Shown here: in pieces, positions 26,126-37,400 of the stretch
Position numbering within the stretch: the stretch's first letter is position 1
How the letters are laid out: each line of letters starts with the position of its first letter
Assembly (NCBI RefSeq): GCF_002078875.1
Contig: NC_034421.1
Span: forward strand, 5,041,800-5,105,799
Reading direction: 5' to 3'
DNA: 64,000 bases
Origin: Numida meleagris
Taxonomy: Eukaryota > Chordata > Aves > Galliformes > Numididae
The notes under the pieces: model-generated
Told to the model about the DNA's origin: nothing
What the model saw: only the letters and a program-made list of their open reading frames with translations
Database searches by the model: none
Program-made: the position numbers and the translations under genes

Positions 26126-26205
26126 AACTCTTGCAGATTTGCAGAATTTTAAGGCCAGAAGAGACCATTAAATCACCCACTCCAGCTGGCTCATCTACCC
26201 AATCC
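26126..26205 (-). mobile_element. Possible old CR1-like 3' fragment
   Basis: The plus strand reads TTTTAAGGCCAGAAGAGACC followed by ATTAAATCACCCACTCC, resembling the diverged CR1 families of birds and turtles (TTTTAAGGCCAGAAGGGACCA...). No clear octamer tail and few other diagnostic bases remain, so the family assignment and both ends are uncertain. Confidence 0.5.
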
Positions 26206-29200
26206 TTCAGGCTGCAGCTACCCGCCCCGTGCTGAATGCACAAAGCTGTGCAGGGCCCCCCTCTGCCAGCAGCCCGCCCCAACCCTCGCCCTGCTGCCGC
26301 CTGACAGCTATTTCTTACCCTGCAATTTCCTTTCCCCAGCCAGGTACTAACACACCACAATCAAGCCACCTCCCAGTCTTTCCCTTCTGTGAGATGAGCA
26401 GCCAGAGCTGCTGAAATGCCACAGCATAAGGCATTTTTCTCCTGCCCCCAGAAGGTTTCTGGGTTTGGCTCCCGGAGGTCTCAATCCTGACAGCTCCCAG
26501 AACTGGGGGGAGGTTTGGGAAGGCACCTTCCTCCAAATTTAGCAAGGAGTGGTCAGAAGGAGGTGAAATTGGGCTGCCAGCGCCTGCAAACTCCCCCTCC
26601 ACCCCACTCAGGCACTTCTTATCCACTTGGCAGGTTTCTCTAGTCTCCAAAGAAGGAGAAAAGGAAGGGAAATTAAAAATAAATGAACCAAGAGATACGC
26701 ATCCATCAGGAGCCAGGCGTTGTCAGCTCAGGTCCCTGTGCAACCACTTCTTTAATCAAAACCTCATGCAGTTTAAACACTTGACAGAAGTCTAGAACAG
26801 AGATCTTGTTACCCTGAACAGGAAAAGCTGCAACCTTGAAGAATAAAATCACATTTGCCTGATGGGGTCTATTTTCTTGATAAATCATGCTGAATTAAGT
26901 TAATCCCACTGCCAGCCTTGACACCTGAGCTTTTGCCCTGCAGACTCCTACAAGATGCATGGGTATTTTGGGAGGGTCACAAGAGGTGATGGGAAGAGCA
27001 CGCTCTCGCACAGCAGCTGAAGATGTGCCATCTCTAAATCAGGCCATGACGCCAGCCATAAATTTTTAAGAGGCTCAAATCAAGAAAAGGATTGCTGGTG
27101 GATGGATGTGCTCCCCAATTCAACCTGCCTGCGTGGTGACAGACGTCACGCTACCTGGCTCGCTGCTGTGCCTGTTTGCTGTTGAGACAGTGTCAGAAAC
27201 CTTCCAGCTTTCTAGAAACTCCCCATATGCCAAGGCTCAGCGAGCTCTTTACAGCTTCCAATATGCAGGTTATCTGCCTTTCCTGGCTTTGAAATGTTTG
27301 TCCCTGAGGAGCTGTTATTTAATATCTTCCTTAGTTACCAACGGAAAGGAAATTTCTCCCATCGTCCTGCAGCTTTCCAAACACAGATGGGATTTATTGA
27401 GGTTCTGCCTCCTCGCACTCATTACAGTTTTACGGTGTGGCTCCAGTGACACACCTCCTCCTCATCGGGTGCCCCCCAACAGCCCCACTGTGGCTCAGGT
27501 CGCCTGGATGCTTTGAACATCCTTGGGCAGTTTAAGTGACTTTTCTCTGGAAGTCAGCCTCGCCTGCAACCTGCCTCACGTGGCAGCGTGGTACAGGCAG
27601 CTCCTTTCATAACAGCCTTGGCGAGTGGGAAAGCAGAGGCAGGACGAGAAGGAGTGGAAAAAAAAAGTGAGTAGCACAGGAACACATCCAAGCTGTCGCA
27701 TGGATAACGTAACCTGGGGGTCACCTGGGGATGAGCTGGATTTTAACTGGCATGGAGAAGGGAAAGGAGAAAGGGGGCTGTGAGCCCTGGGTTTGGTGGG
27801 AAATACAGTTGGGGATCCCGGGGGATATTCATGGTACCCCCCAGCACATGCCTGCAGGGGGGAGGGTGTGAACTGGGGGACCAGAGGTCTTTCTGGGGGG
27901 GCTCTTCTCCCTTGGGAAGAATATGAGGAGAATCAACCGAGCCCAGCCCAGCTCAGCCGGAGTCCTGAAAATTTCTCCTTGTAGGCTCTGGTTCTCTAAA
28001 TTGCTCTCTTAACAGAATTCCATCAACAAGAACCACGGTTTGCTCTGGAGCCAAGCTACTGCACAGCCTCCATCGCCCTTGCTTCATCTCCAAACACTGC
28101 AACGTTTGTCCAGAAGAAACATGCTGGCTGCTTACCAATGCCCTGTGACTGCTGAGAGTGGGGCAGCCGGAGCTTGCTCCCCCCCACGGCCTCGAGATGC
28201 GTACTGCCCGAGCCCCCACCGAGCCGGGGCTTCCCCAGCACATATTTATTCAGAGACTCTATGCAGAGAGGACAACCCGGCGCCAAACTTTGCAAGAGGC
28301 AGACCTGGCTGGAGTTCAGCAGAAACGGGGAATTAAGACGCTGAAGTAAATCAATGCATCCCCACCCAGTTTCTGTCCACATCAGGAATTTCACGCACAG
28401 GAGGTGTTTTGATCAGGGTCCCAGTTTACTTATTAAGCACAGAGAGCAGAGGGTTCCCGGCGCTGCACAGAAACCATCTTTACACTGAGGCTCTTGCAAG
28501 CTCAGACAAAGTAATTCAGATGCAGAGATGATCTCAGCTGCTGAGAAGAAACTCAGAGAGCAGAAGACAAAGTGAGCCTGTGTGGGGGTGTGGAGAAGGA
28601 AAGAAGAGCTGCTGGCTCGATGCAGGCAGGGGACACTGATCACATGGAAAGGACTGGGAGGAGGTGAAAGAAGCAGGTTAGGGAAAATCTAGGGATGGCT
28701 GGAGCCACTGCTGCTAAAATGCACCAACAACGGGGGCTTGCTCAGGGCTGAAGATTCCACAGCACCTCTGCAACAGCCTTCAAGCTGTGACTGGTGCGAG
28801 CCAGAGCCAGAAAATGTCAGAGGGAAGCCCTGGGGACTGGGCAGTGCAAGCATGTGGATGGGGGGACATGGGCTGTGAGAGGCACCTGGCCCTTGGTAGC
28901 TCAGGAGCACCTTGTGCCACGCTCACCTCCCCACAGCTCCCCATCAACACAGCGGATGGGGTTGCTCACTGCAAACCCATGCAGATGCCTTCTGCTCCCA
29001 GGTGGAGCTCTGCACGTCTTGCTTGCAGTGCCACCTGCCGCCAGCGGCAATGCTCTTCAGATGCTGCAAGGGGACCACAACAACGCAGAGCAATGAACTT
29101 CCTGCTGTTACATCAGTTTTCGCTCTACTTTAAGAGCAGTTGAAGTCTTGATCCAAAAAGAAATGCTATTTCCCAAGCTGCAGACAACCAACGAGTCACA

Positions 29201-30644
29201 GGCGTAGCAGCAGACAGCAATAAAGTACTTTTTTCTTTCCCTTTTATGCAATTTCTTGCTGGAGCTGATCTCTTCCCCAGAGACCACATCCTGAATCTTC
29301 TTGTTCATTGATTCTTTATGCTAAACGATGACTCCACAGTAGAAATAATGTGGCTTATTCTAGTTCGCATTTCAGAGACTGTGAGACTTTTTAATAATGA
29401 GTTGCATGAAAAATTAGGGAGGCTGCAACAAAGAACTCCGACGGAGGTTTCCACAGTGAATCACAGCTAGGAGAGCCTCGCTTTTCCAAAGCCCAGCATG
29501 AGACAATCTCAAGAGCCCCCACGCTCAGAGCGAGCCGAGTCCTCCCCCTCTGGAAAAACAAGGCCTTTATAAGGAGACTTCCCCAGGGTGAGAATCGCTG
29601 CGGGGAGGTTTGGCAGCGACTTCAGGAATCTTGGCTGCGATGACATCCCGTTTCCATGAGTGCTTGCAGGGAGAAGGTTTCATCCCCAAACCTCAGCTGT
29701 GTTGCTGAGGACGCTGCGGGAACTTGTGCTTTCACTGGCCTGGGCTCCTCGCCTGGCGTGTTGGCTCTGCAAGGCTTGCACAACGGGGCCAGAGATGAAT
29801 CCCGCTGCTCTTGCAGGAAGGTTGCAAAGCACAGCGATAAAGGGCAGCAAAACCTCTTCCACTCTCAGTTCCCAAAGCACTACCATACCCAGTGGCAATA
29901 CAGTGCCTGCAGAGACAGTGAACGTCACCGTGCACAGATACCCCTACCCATGCTTGGGGCTGGCTCACTGCCACTTCTGAGGCTCTTTGCCAGACTTTGC
30001 AAAATGATGGAGGGGAAATTTCTTCAGGTTGACTTTTGGGTGATTGTTTATGTTTCTTGCATCCATACAACCTCCTGTCAACATATTTTGATGGGAAGCA
30101 GCGGACAACGCGCTGAGTGCATCCCCCTGCAGGAGTTAATGCCGTTGATGTCTCGTTATGAGTGGCACTCGTGCCACTGATGTCTCACCATGTATACCAA
30201 GCAGTGCCTGGCTGCCAGGGTGGGAGATGCAGCAGATGGCTGAAGGATGGGTTTGATTGCTCTGCCCCCTCATCTGAGCTTAGTTCCTAATTCCTTCTGC
30301 ATCCTGCTTTGGCTCCCATTTTCCTGACCTCTGTGACGTATGTCATAGCCACTGCCATCCCCAGGAGCTGCAGTGCCGGGGCTCTCTCTGCAGTGAAACT
30401 CCCTGCTCACTCTTTTCTAGTGCCTATGTACCAAGCACGGCTCTCCCCACCAGACTTCTCCAGAAGCAGTTCCTCCCTTAGAGCAGTTCCCAGAACAATA
30501 AACACCTGCACCAGGGGGAGGACTACAGTGCCCTTGCAGGAGAAATGCTCTTGGGGTGTTCGGTAGAGGTGAGGCGTTACTCAGAGCAGCTCAAAGGGTA
30601 TTCCCATGTCAGCTGACAAAAGAAAGCATGCAGGTAGCTCTTAC

Positions 30645-30752
30645 CACGTTCCAGAAGAATGGGTTGAAGGCGATAGAGAGGACGGCTGCAATGAAGCCAG
30701 AATCAGTCACGTCCACGTAGCCGAAGAGCCGCGCCATGGCTGTCACATCCAC
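30645..30752 (-). CDS. PEMT: PEMT coding exon 2 (short-isoform start, first membrane helix)
   Basis: A 36-codon exon, phase 0 at both ends, with acceptor CCCCCAG|GTGGAT and donor AACGTG|GTAAGAG. After five linker residues (VDVTA) comes a second methionine in a strong Kozak context (GCCATGG). This is the equivalent of the start of the 199-residue human short isoform: [10 protein letters not shown] here against MTRLLGYVDP in human. The rest encodes the first hydrophobic intramembrane helix ([19 protein letters not shown]), with the family signature FNPxxWN. Positions below are numbered from this second methionine, because they then match human numbering without gaps. Confidence 0.95.
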
Positions 30753-33099
30753 CTGGGGGGAAAGAGGCAGTTACGGGGGGTGAGAGGTCCTGCAGAGGCA
30801 CTCAGTGTTGCACCCAAAGATGGGGTACTTCATCCCAAACCAAATGCTCCACAAGAGTTGATGAACCGTCAGACCAACTCCTCCCATTCTCCTGGGACAC
30901 TTGGTGAAGGATGTGGGCACTGCAAAGACCCCACTACAGTGAGGATGTGCACCAGCACCCCAGGTCAGCTAGGAAAGCTGAAAGAGTGTTTCTGAACTGC
31001 AGGAAAGGGAGCACTGTTTCACAGTGTCCCAGTGACCCTGGGGACAGAGGACTGTCCCTGGAGTGCAGCTCTGCATGGAAACTCTGAGCACTGAACTGCA
31101 TCAGCTTCCAACTTGCTTTCCATAAAGCAAGGCTGATGCAAGCCCACAATATTGCGTAGGGATGCACTGGCACTGTTAGCAGTTGCAAAAGATTTTCTTG
31201 TCTTACTTACTGGCAACAAAAGAAAACCTTAAAGCTTGCTGTTTTTCTCCCTTTTTCCTTTAAAAAAAGAAACATTTTTCCCAGGACAACTCCTTGACAT
31301 TGTCAGCATTTTTATGTGCAGATAAGCCATGCTGCTTCTTCATCCCTCTCCCTGCAGTGGAATTTCGATGAAAAACAGCCAGCACCTTTTTTTTCTCTCC
31401 CAAAAACTGTGAAAACAAACGACAAACTAGCCCAGCCCAAGCCCTTCCCTTACTTGAATCAAAATCAAGACAACATTGAGACGTGGAAGGTTTTTGCTTC
31501 CCAAACACAGCTGTGTTTGCAAGTCCTTCAATGCCAGGGGACAGGAAGGGCTGGAAAAGGCATTGGCTTTGCTCTGCCTGTGCAAGAGAGAAACTCCCGC
31601 TGGCTCCTCATGAGCTCTTCAAAGGGACTGGAGCTGTAGTGGGTTTTGTGGAGAGGGGCTGTTTAACCTGGTGTCCCCTCACAGCGAGAAGACCGCCCAC
31701 AGTACAAAGTGCAAGAGCAAAGATTGCATCAGAATGGGCAGACAGGGGAATCCTCACAGCGGTTTGCTTGCTGCCCATAGGCCACCACTGACAACCCCAG
31801 CTCTGTGGGGCACCTCCATCCCAGTGAGGAAGAAAGGGGAGAGCCCCCAGGGCCTGGCCCTGACCCTCTGCCCCCATTCCTACCTTCTCCAGCTCCTCCT
31901 GTCACACCTGGGCAGCACTTTGCCATCAGACTTCATCCCTTCAAACTGAGTTCTGCCAAGATACAACCTGGGCACCACTGGTGCCAGGACTGAACTGTAC
32001 AGTCCCACTTCAATTGCAAACCTGCAGGACCAGGACAGCTTCTTTCCTCTTGTTTCGTATGGTGCTGTGCACACTGCCAGCACGGGCTGAACAAAAGCTT
32101 CTTGACCTACTAACTCCTGTCTGGCAACATCATTAACATTGCACTCACCTTTTTTCCCCTCCTCAACAACCAAATTTGCTGCTTCTAGCAGGAAGCAGAT
32201 TGGCCTGTGCCTAGCATGTGCTCACAGGGATAAAAGGGGAACAAACCCATTAGGATGAGCTGTCTCTGCAAGTTACTGAGAGGACAACATAACGAGCACA
32301 GAACATTCAACTTTGCCCCCTCCTCCCTGACAGGTGATAAATAACCGCATCCGTGAGCTCTGAGAGGCTCCTGGTGGCAAATACTGCTTGCTTGGATGCT
32401 GCACAGCCCCAAAATCAGAGTGGATGAGAGCTGCATGGGCACCCAGGTCTGGTTGAGGCATCCTGTTGCACTAGGTCTTGGGCAAACACATCTGTTGCCA
32501 TGTAGCTGGAGCATGCAATCATGGTCTGAGCAGAAATTAGTACCAGGAAGGGCTGTGGGAAGCATCTCAGGCACTGTGTGTGCACTGATGCTAAGCATCC
32601 CTCTGCATCTGCTCCACCTGCAGACACAGCCTGCGGGTTTATTGCTGTGTCCCATACAAACAAGCCCTGTTCAGAGGGTGCACAGGGCAGTGACTTGCTC
32701 CCCAGGTGGCTTGGCAGCCCTGCAACCCTCGGCCTCACACTCATAGTATGCTGGGCACTGCACAAGCTAGTGTGGTGCAACGGGAGCACCTGGCCGTGGT
32801 GACCTTACTGCCACCTGCTGCGTTCCCAGTCCTGCCAAGGGCAACGGGAGCCAACACCTCCCTGCTGCTGGCAGGGCGCAGCAAAACTCCATTCACAGCA
32901 TCGTGCCAGGGAATGCTCTGCTCCACCAACGCTGGTGCTGGAATCTGGAGAGGGCACGGAGGCAAAGCACCCCCACTTCGGGGGAAAATCCCCCCTGAGC
33001 CACACGGAGCAGGGCAGCAGGGTGGGAAGGAGAGGGGCAGAGGCAGGAGCAGACCCCGCAGCACCCCCCGCGGCACCCCCACCGCCCCGCTCCCGGTAC
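30753..33099 (-). other. PEMT: PEMT intron 1
   Basis: A 2.3 kb intron, donor GTACC at 33099 and acceptor CAG ending at 30753. No repeat or additional exon was recognised. Confidence 0.85.
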
Positions 33100-33219
33100 C
33101 TCGCTGTACTCCAGGCCGCCCAGCCCGCTGCAGCAATCCCGCGGCCACCACCGCGGCCCCGCTCCCCGCCGGCCTCCCGCCGGCCCCCGCTCGCCTCCCG
33201 GCCTGGGCCTCCCCGCCAT
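33100..33219 (-). CDS. PEMT: PEMT coding exon 1 (long-isoform N-terminus)
   Basis: First coding exon of phosphatidylethanolamine N-methyltransferase, an ER membrane enzyme that makes phosphatidylcholine by three AdoMet-dependent methylations of phosphatidylethanolamine. The exon encodes 40 residues starting MAGRPRPGGE and ending CCSGLGGLEYSE, in phase 0, with donor GAG|GTACC. The segment DCCSGLGG matches the N-terminal extension of the human long isoform (DCCGGLGN). The start was chosen because GCCATGG is a strong Kozak context and sits inside the CpG island. The frame stays open further upstream, so an earlier start cannot be formally excluded. The Gly/Arg-rich first 25 residues are poorly conserved. 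Splicing to the next exon gives EYSE-VDVTA-M, in register with the human protein. Confidence 0.85.
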
Positions 33220-33285
33220 GGCACGGGGCCGGGGCTGGGGCACCCCGCAGCCTTCCCCCGGCCGGCTGCCAGCAAGCGCGGCGGC

Positions 33286-33303
33286 GATGATGGGAAGTGT
33301 AGT
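33286..33303 (-). promoter_or_regulatory. ZNF143/THAP11-like motif, PEMT promoter
   Basis: The minus strand reads ACTACACTTCCCATCATC, a close match to the ACTACA-NN-TCCCA motif bound by ZNF143/THAP11 in vertebrate CpG-island promoters (motif recalled from general knowledge). It lies about 67 bases upstream of the long-isoform start codon, where a core-promoter element would be expected. Confidence 0.6.
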
Positions 33304-33320
33304 CCTCCCTTCGCTGCGGG

Positions 33321-33343
33321 AACTACATGGCCCAGAGGACGCT
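33321..33343 (+). promoter_or_regulatory. Second ACTACA-type motif, opposite orientation
   Basis: The plus strand reads AACTACATGGCCCAGAGG followed by ACGCTG, a weaker match to the same ZNF143/THAP11-type motif (ACTACA, then CCCA). It begins 18 bases from the first motif and points the other way, so the two are divergent. Confidence 0.4.
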
Positions 33344-33739
33344 GCGGCCTGAGCTAGGAGAGGCCGGGCCTGCAGCGTGGCGGCCGGGCCTGAGTGCGAC
33401 CTGCTCGCGGGGCTTTGTCCCACCTGGCTCCCTGCGGGCAAGCGCTGACCTCGCTGCGGGCCCCTCCACCTCCGCTGAGGGCTCTGATTGTGTGTCTGGC
33501 CGCAGGACCGGGCAGGGTGGCCTGTGCTGACGGTGGTTGGACTTTGCACCCCTGTCCAGTGAAGCAACCGAGGTGGTGGGGGGGACTGGGGCCGCCTGCA
33601 GCCCCCAGGGCCTGGGGGGAAGGTAGGGGGTTCTGCATAGTGTGGGTTTGCAGGGCTTGGCTCCACTGGCCCAGATGAACCCAAGCAGGGCATCAGTGAC
33701 ACTGCAGAGCTGGACCGGGGGGACAAGAGGTCCCCAGGA

Positions 33740-34421
33740 CCTCTTTTTCTGTGGGGAAGGACTTGGGGGACCTGGTGGATGAGAAGTGGGACATGAGGCA
33801 GCACTGTGCGCTTGCAGCCCAGAAAGCCAGCAGTACCTTGGGCAGCATCAATGGGTGGGTGGGGGGACACAGGGCAGGAGGATTGTCCCCTGCTGCTCTG
33901 CCCTCCTGAGGCCCCACTTGCAGTGCTGCATCCAGACCTGGGGCCCCCAGCACAAGGACATGGAGCTGTTGGAGCAGGTGCAGAGGAGGGCACGGGGATG
34001 CTCAGAGAGTGGAGCACCTCTACAATGGGGACAAGAAGAGAACCGGGGGTGTTCAGCTTGGGGAAGAGCAGGCTTTGGGGAGACCTCACTGCAGCCTTCT
34101 ACTACCTAAAGGGAGCTTAAAAGCAGGAGGGGAACCAACTTCTTACGCAGTCTGATAATGACAGGACAAGGGGGAATAGCTTTAAACTAAAAGAGGGGAA
34201 ATTTACATTAGATGTTAGGAAATAAATTTTTACTCAGAGGGCGGTGTGTCACTGGAACGGGCTGCCCAGAGAAGTTGTGCCATGCCTGGAGGTGCCCAAG
34301 GCCAGGTTAGATAGGGCCTGATCTGGTGGGGGACAACCAGCCCATAGCAGGGGAGTTGGAGCCCAAGGGTCTTTAAGGTCCCTTCCAACTTAAGTCATTC
34401 TATGATTCTGTGGTTCTATGA
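33740..34421 (+). mobile_element. CR1 LINE, about 0.7 kb, degenerate
   Basis: Plus-strand CR1 copy. Broken frames still read [20 protein letters not shown], then an RT-end-like stretch around [10 protein letters not shown] and [14 protein letters not shown], followed by 3' UTR (GGGCTGCCCAGAGAAGTTGT, CCCTTCCAACTTAAGTCATT) and the tail TATGATTCTGTGGTTCTATG. Stops and frameshifts are frequent. It starts about 400 bases upstream of the PEMT promoter motifs. The left end is approximate. Confidence 0.88.
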
Positions 34422-37400
34422 CATTATTTATTTTTTGCACTCCTCTTCTGGATGTTTCTAATTGGTGCGTGTGGTGGGCTGCAATTCTGGACCTGACTGT
34501 GTGAGGGCAAGCTGGTAGTATCTTCCATGCCTCTGCATGGACCGTTCAATTTTAAATACCTTCATTTGAGGGGAAATATATTTTTTTCAAAAGGGAGGTT
34601 GGTAGAAAGGAAGTTTTATGAGTGAGCTGCAGGCATCCCTTCCAGAGATGTCTCAGAAGCAATGGTGAGGAAAAGGATGGGGGGATGTCTATGTACACAT
34701 GCCCTAACAGGCACTGAAAAGGAGCAGGAGTGACAGCTCCCATGCATACATCACCAGCAAGACTGCATCCTTTGTTGTTGAAAGATGCTTTGAAACCCGG
34801 CAATGACTCTTGGCTCAGTGGGAAACCAGGTTTCATTGAATCTGCTGCTCCACTGCACCCATGCATCCTCATCTCCCCACCCACAGGACCAGCTCTGTGC
34901 TATGGGTGCTTGTACGAGGCCAAACCCCATCCTGTCTAGGCTCTCTGAGCACATTCATAGTAGAATTTGCAAAGCTGGCTGGTTTGGGGTGAGATGAAAG
35001 CACTGTGGGTGGGAGCAGCGTTCCCCAGACGGATTATCTCCAGCTGCTTCCGGCCTCTTCTCCCTTGTGCTGGATAATTTTGCTGTGCCGAGCGTGTAAT
35101 TATCGCCTCTGCCATCTCCCAGGCTGGAGCGCAGGAGCAGATGGGAGGATGTTTGTTTTGCAAGTCCCACCAGCTGGGTCCTTGGGGCAGAGGGGAGGGC
35201 GAAGGGGATGCAATGGGAAGAGCAATGATGGCAGTGTTCAGAGAGGAAGAAATGTCCCCCAGGGGAGGGAATTAGCAAGGAGAAATTGTCTCCAAACCGG
35301 CCTCTGTGCTGCAAGGGGAGGATGTCCCCATGCTATCAGCATGGCTAGTGGGGAGAGGACAAGGATGTCATGGTGGGCTGAGAGGATAAAGGCCAGCAGA
35401 GCTGGGATGTCACAAACATATCCATCCTGTCACCCCCGCACTGTGGATCAGCCTGCAAAGGCATGCATTTCAGGAGAGGGGGACTTCTCCCGCCAGCTCC
35501 AGGCTCAGTGTGCCTTCCCACAAGCTATGCTGCATAGAAAATGTTCCCAGAGTCCCCATGTCACTCCCACTGCAAATTCCCCTGTTGAGGGGACATTGGG
35601 TTGGGGGAATTTACAGTGGTGGAGTCCCTCCATACACCTCTATTCTGCCTCTGGGAAACATCCTGGCAGCTGGGAGGGAGACAAAGAGGACTTTCTGCAG
35701 GGCTGGGTCTCTCTTTGTGTCTCCATCCCTCTCCTTCTCCCTGTGGCATGCCTTTTATTCAGCACTCTATTTCCAAGCACTGAGCTAAGGAAGTGAGCGC
35801 TACTCCTGGTGTTCCCAAGTCCTTTCTCAGCTTGAACCCTCCCAGCAGCCTTTTAAATCCCATCATTATCCTGAGGGGTCACTGATGAATATGCAATTGC
35901 AAAATGCCTGCGTGGGCAGAAAGCACTTAAAGTCATTATTGGTAAGGGGGATGAGGAACTGTTCTGATGGAGGGAGGACTGATGGTGCATCTGCTGCAGA
36001 GAGTTTCTCAGCACTGCATGCTCACTGCATGTGGGTCAGCCATGCATGCATGCAGCAGTCCAATGAAGGATGCTGGCTGTTGGATTTAGCAGGATGCCAT
36101 GGCTCAGCAAGCTGCAGCTTGCTCAGAAACATTTCAATGTCCCTGAATGCAAGGATACTCGAGGGACTCCCAACAATGCAGGGTAGGGAGTACTGCCGGG
36201 TGGATTTCCCTTGGAAATGGGACACTGCAAATGTGGCTGGAGAACTCCAGCCAAGAGCACAGGTTAACTTCAGCATGTGGGTCTGGGGCCTTTTTCACCA
36301 ATGCTTTGTGTCCCTTCCCCAAGGGCAGTGTCATGGCCCATAGTTTCAAACCTTTCATGAAGAAAAACTGACCCCCTTGCAAACCTGCAGCAGTTTGGAC
36401 CGACAAGCTACACAGATCAAAGACAGCATCAAAACACCGTAAACAAACAGGAATACACTGCAAACAGAAGAAATCACACTGGAACACAGAGCTGAAACCT
36501 TGGGCTGTTCAGACAGCACTGAAATTGCAGATACTCCTCTGTTCTTCATCTGATAACGTGTTGTCACCAGCCATGCCATGCTGCAATCCAGACCTGCAAT
36601 CCTAGTGGAAATCCTCTAGTGTTTGTGCTGGAGGTTAGCTCTATTTATATTCTGATGAATGATTTACTCGAGTAATTGGCACACAGCTCCCCTATTACAG
36701 ATCATAAAGAATTAATCACGAGATTTTCAATGCTCCCCTATTAATTTTATTAGGCTTGATTGAACGTGGTGGATTGGGAACATACGGTATGTGAGTCAGA
36801 CTCTGCTCCCACTTACACCCCAGTTAGTGCTGGGGACTCGCGTGGATCCTGATCTCTGTAAATCTGCAGAGGCAGCTGCACCTTCACCTCCTTGCATGCT
36901 TTCATGTGAATGCCAGGGATGCTAAGAGAGACCCAGTTCAGCTACACGTATCCACATCCTCCAAACACCCGAGATGCTCTCAGGCTGAAAGTCAGGCTGG
37001 GCTGAGCGTGCGGTGCTTCCTGCTCCTCTGAGCCAGAAACTGGAGCCAAGCGCTTGGGAGCTCGAGATCTGCCCCTAGAGCAGTTGTTGAACAACGGCCC
37101 CAGGAGGAGAGCTCCTGCGAAGGGGATGTGTCACTGTACGGGGGCTTGTTGATGCTGAAAACTGAAGAAGCTCATGCTGGCATTGGAGTTGCCTGCCAGG
37201 CATCTTCTCCCTGGCAGGAGCCAGCTCAGTCACCGCTGGGCAATCATGCTGGGAGGGAGCACAGCGATGCCGTGGAGCGATGATTGCCCATGGGAGATGC
37301 TTTCTTGAAAGAAGGAATTAGCAGCAAGGAGTCCCAAAGCCTGTCGGAGCAGGATGACACATCCCTGCCCTGAGCCAACAGCATAACACAATTCTCTGGA

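Larger units (their letters stand above)
10929..30644 (-). other. PEMT: PEMT intron 2
   Basis: A 19.7 kb intron, donor GTAAGA at 30644 and acceptor AG at 10930-10929. It carries three CR1 pieces (11.7, 14.3 and 14.85 kb), an older CR1-like fragment (26.1 kb), a CpG-rich patch at 21.5-21.75 kb, a T14 run near 23050 and an A16 run at 25705-25720. No nested gene could be identified; one minus-strand ORF (20044-20391) is discussed as a finding. Confidence 0.85.
33020..33480 (-). promoter_or_regulatory. PEMT: CpG island at the PEMT promoter and first exon
   Basis: GC-rich sequence dense in CpG surrounds PEMT exon 1 and extends about 250 bases upstream of the start codon, typical of a TATA-less vertebrate promoter. 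No TATA box is seen. Two ACTACA-type motifs (separate entries) lie 65-125 bases upstream of the long-form start codon. The exact transcription start is not visible. Confidence 0.75.

Noticed and set aside
32893..34089. 398-codon minus-strand open frame
   Set aside because: It includes PEMT exon 1 in frame but runs through the intron 1 donor, the CpG island and an antisense CR1. It is open because of GC-rich composition, not a single gene.
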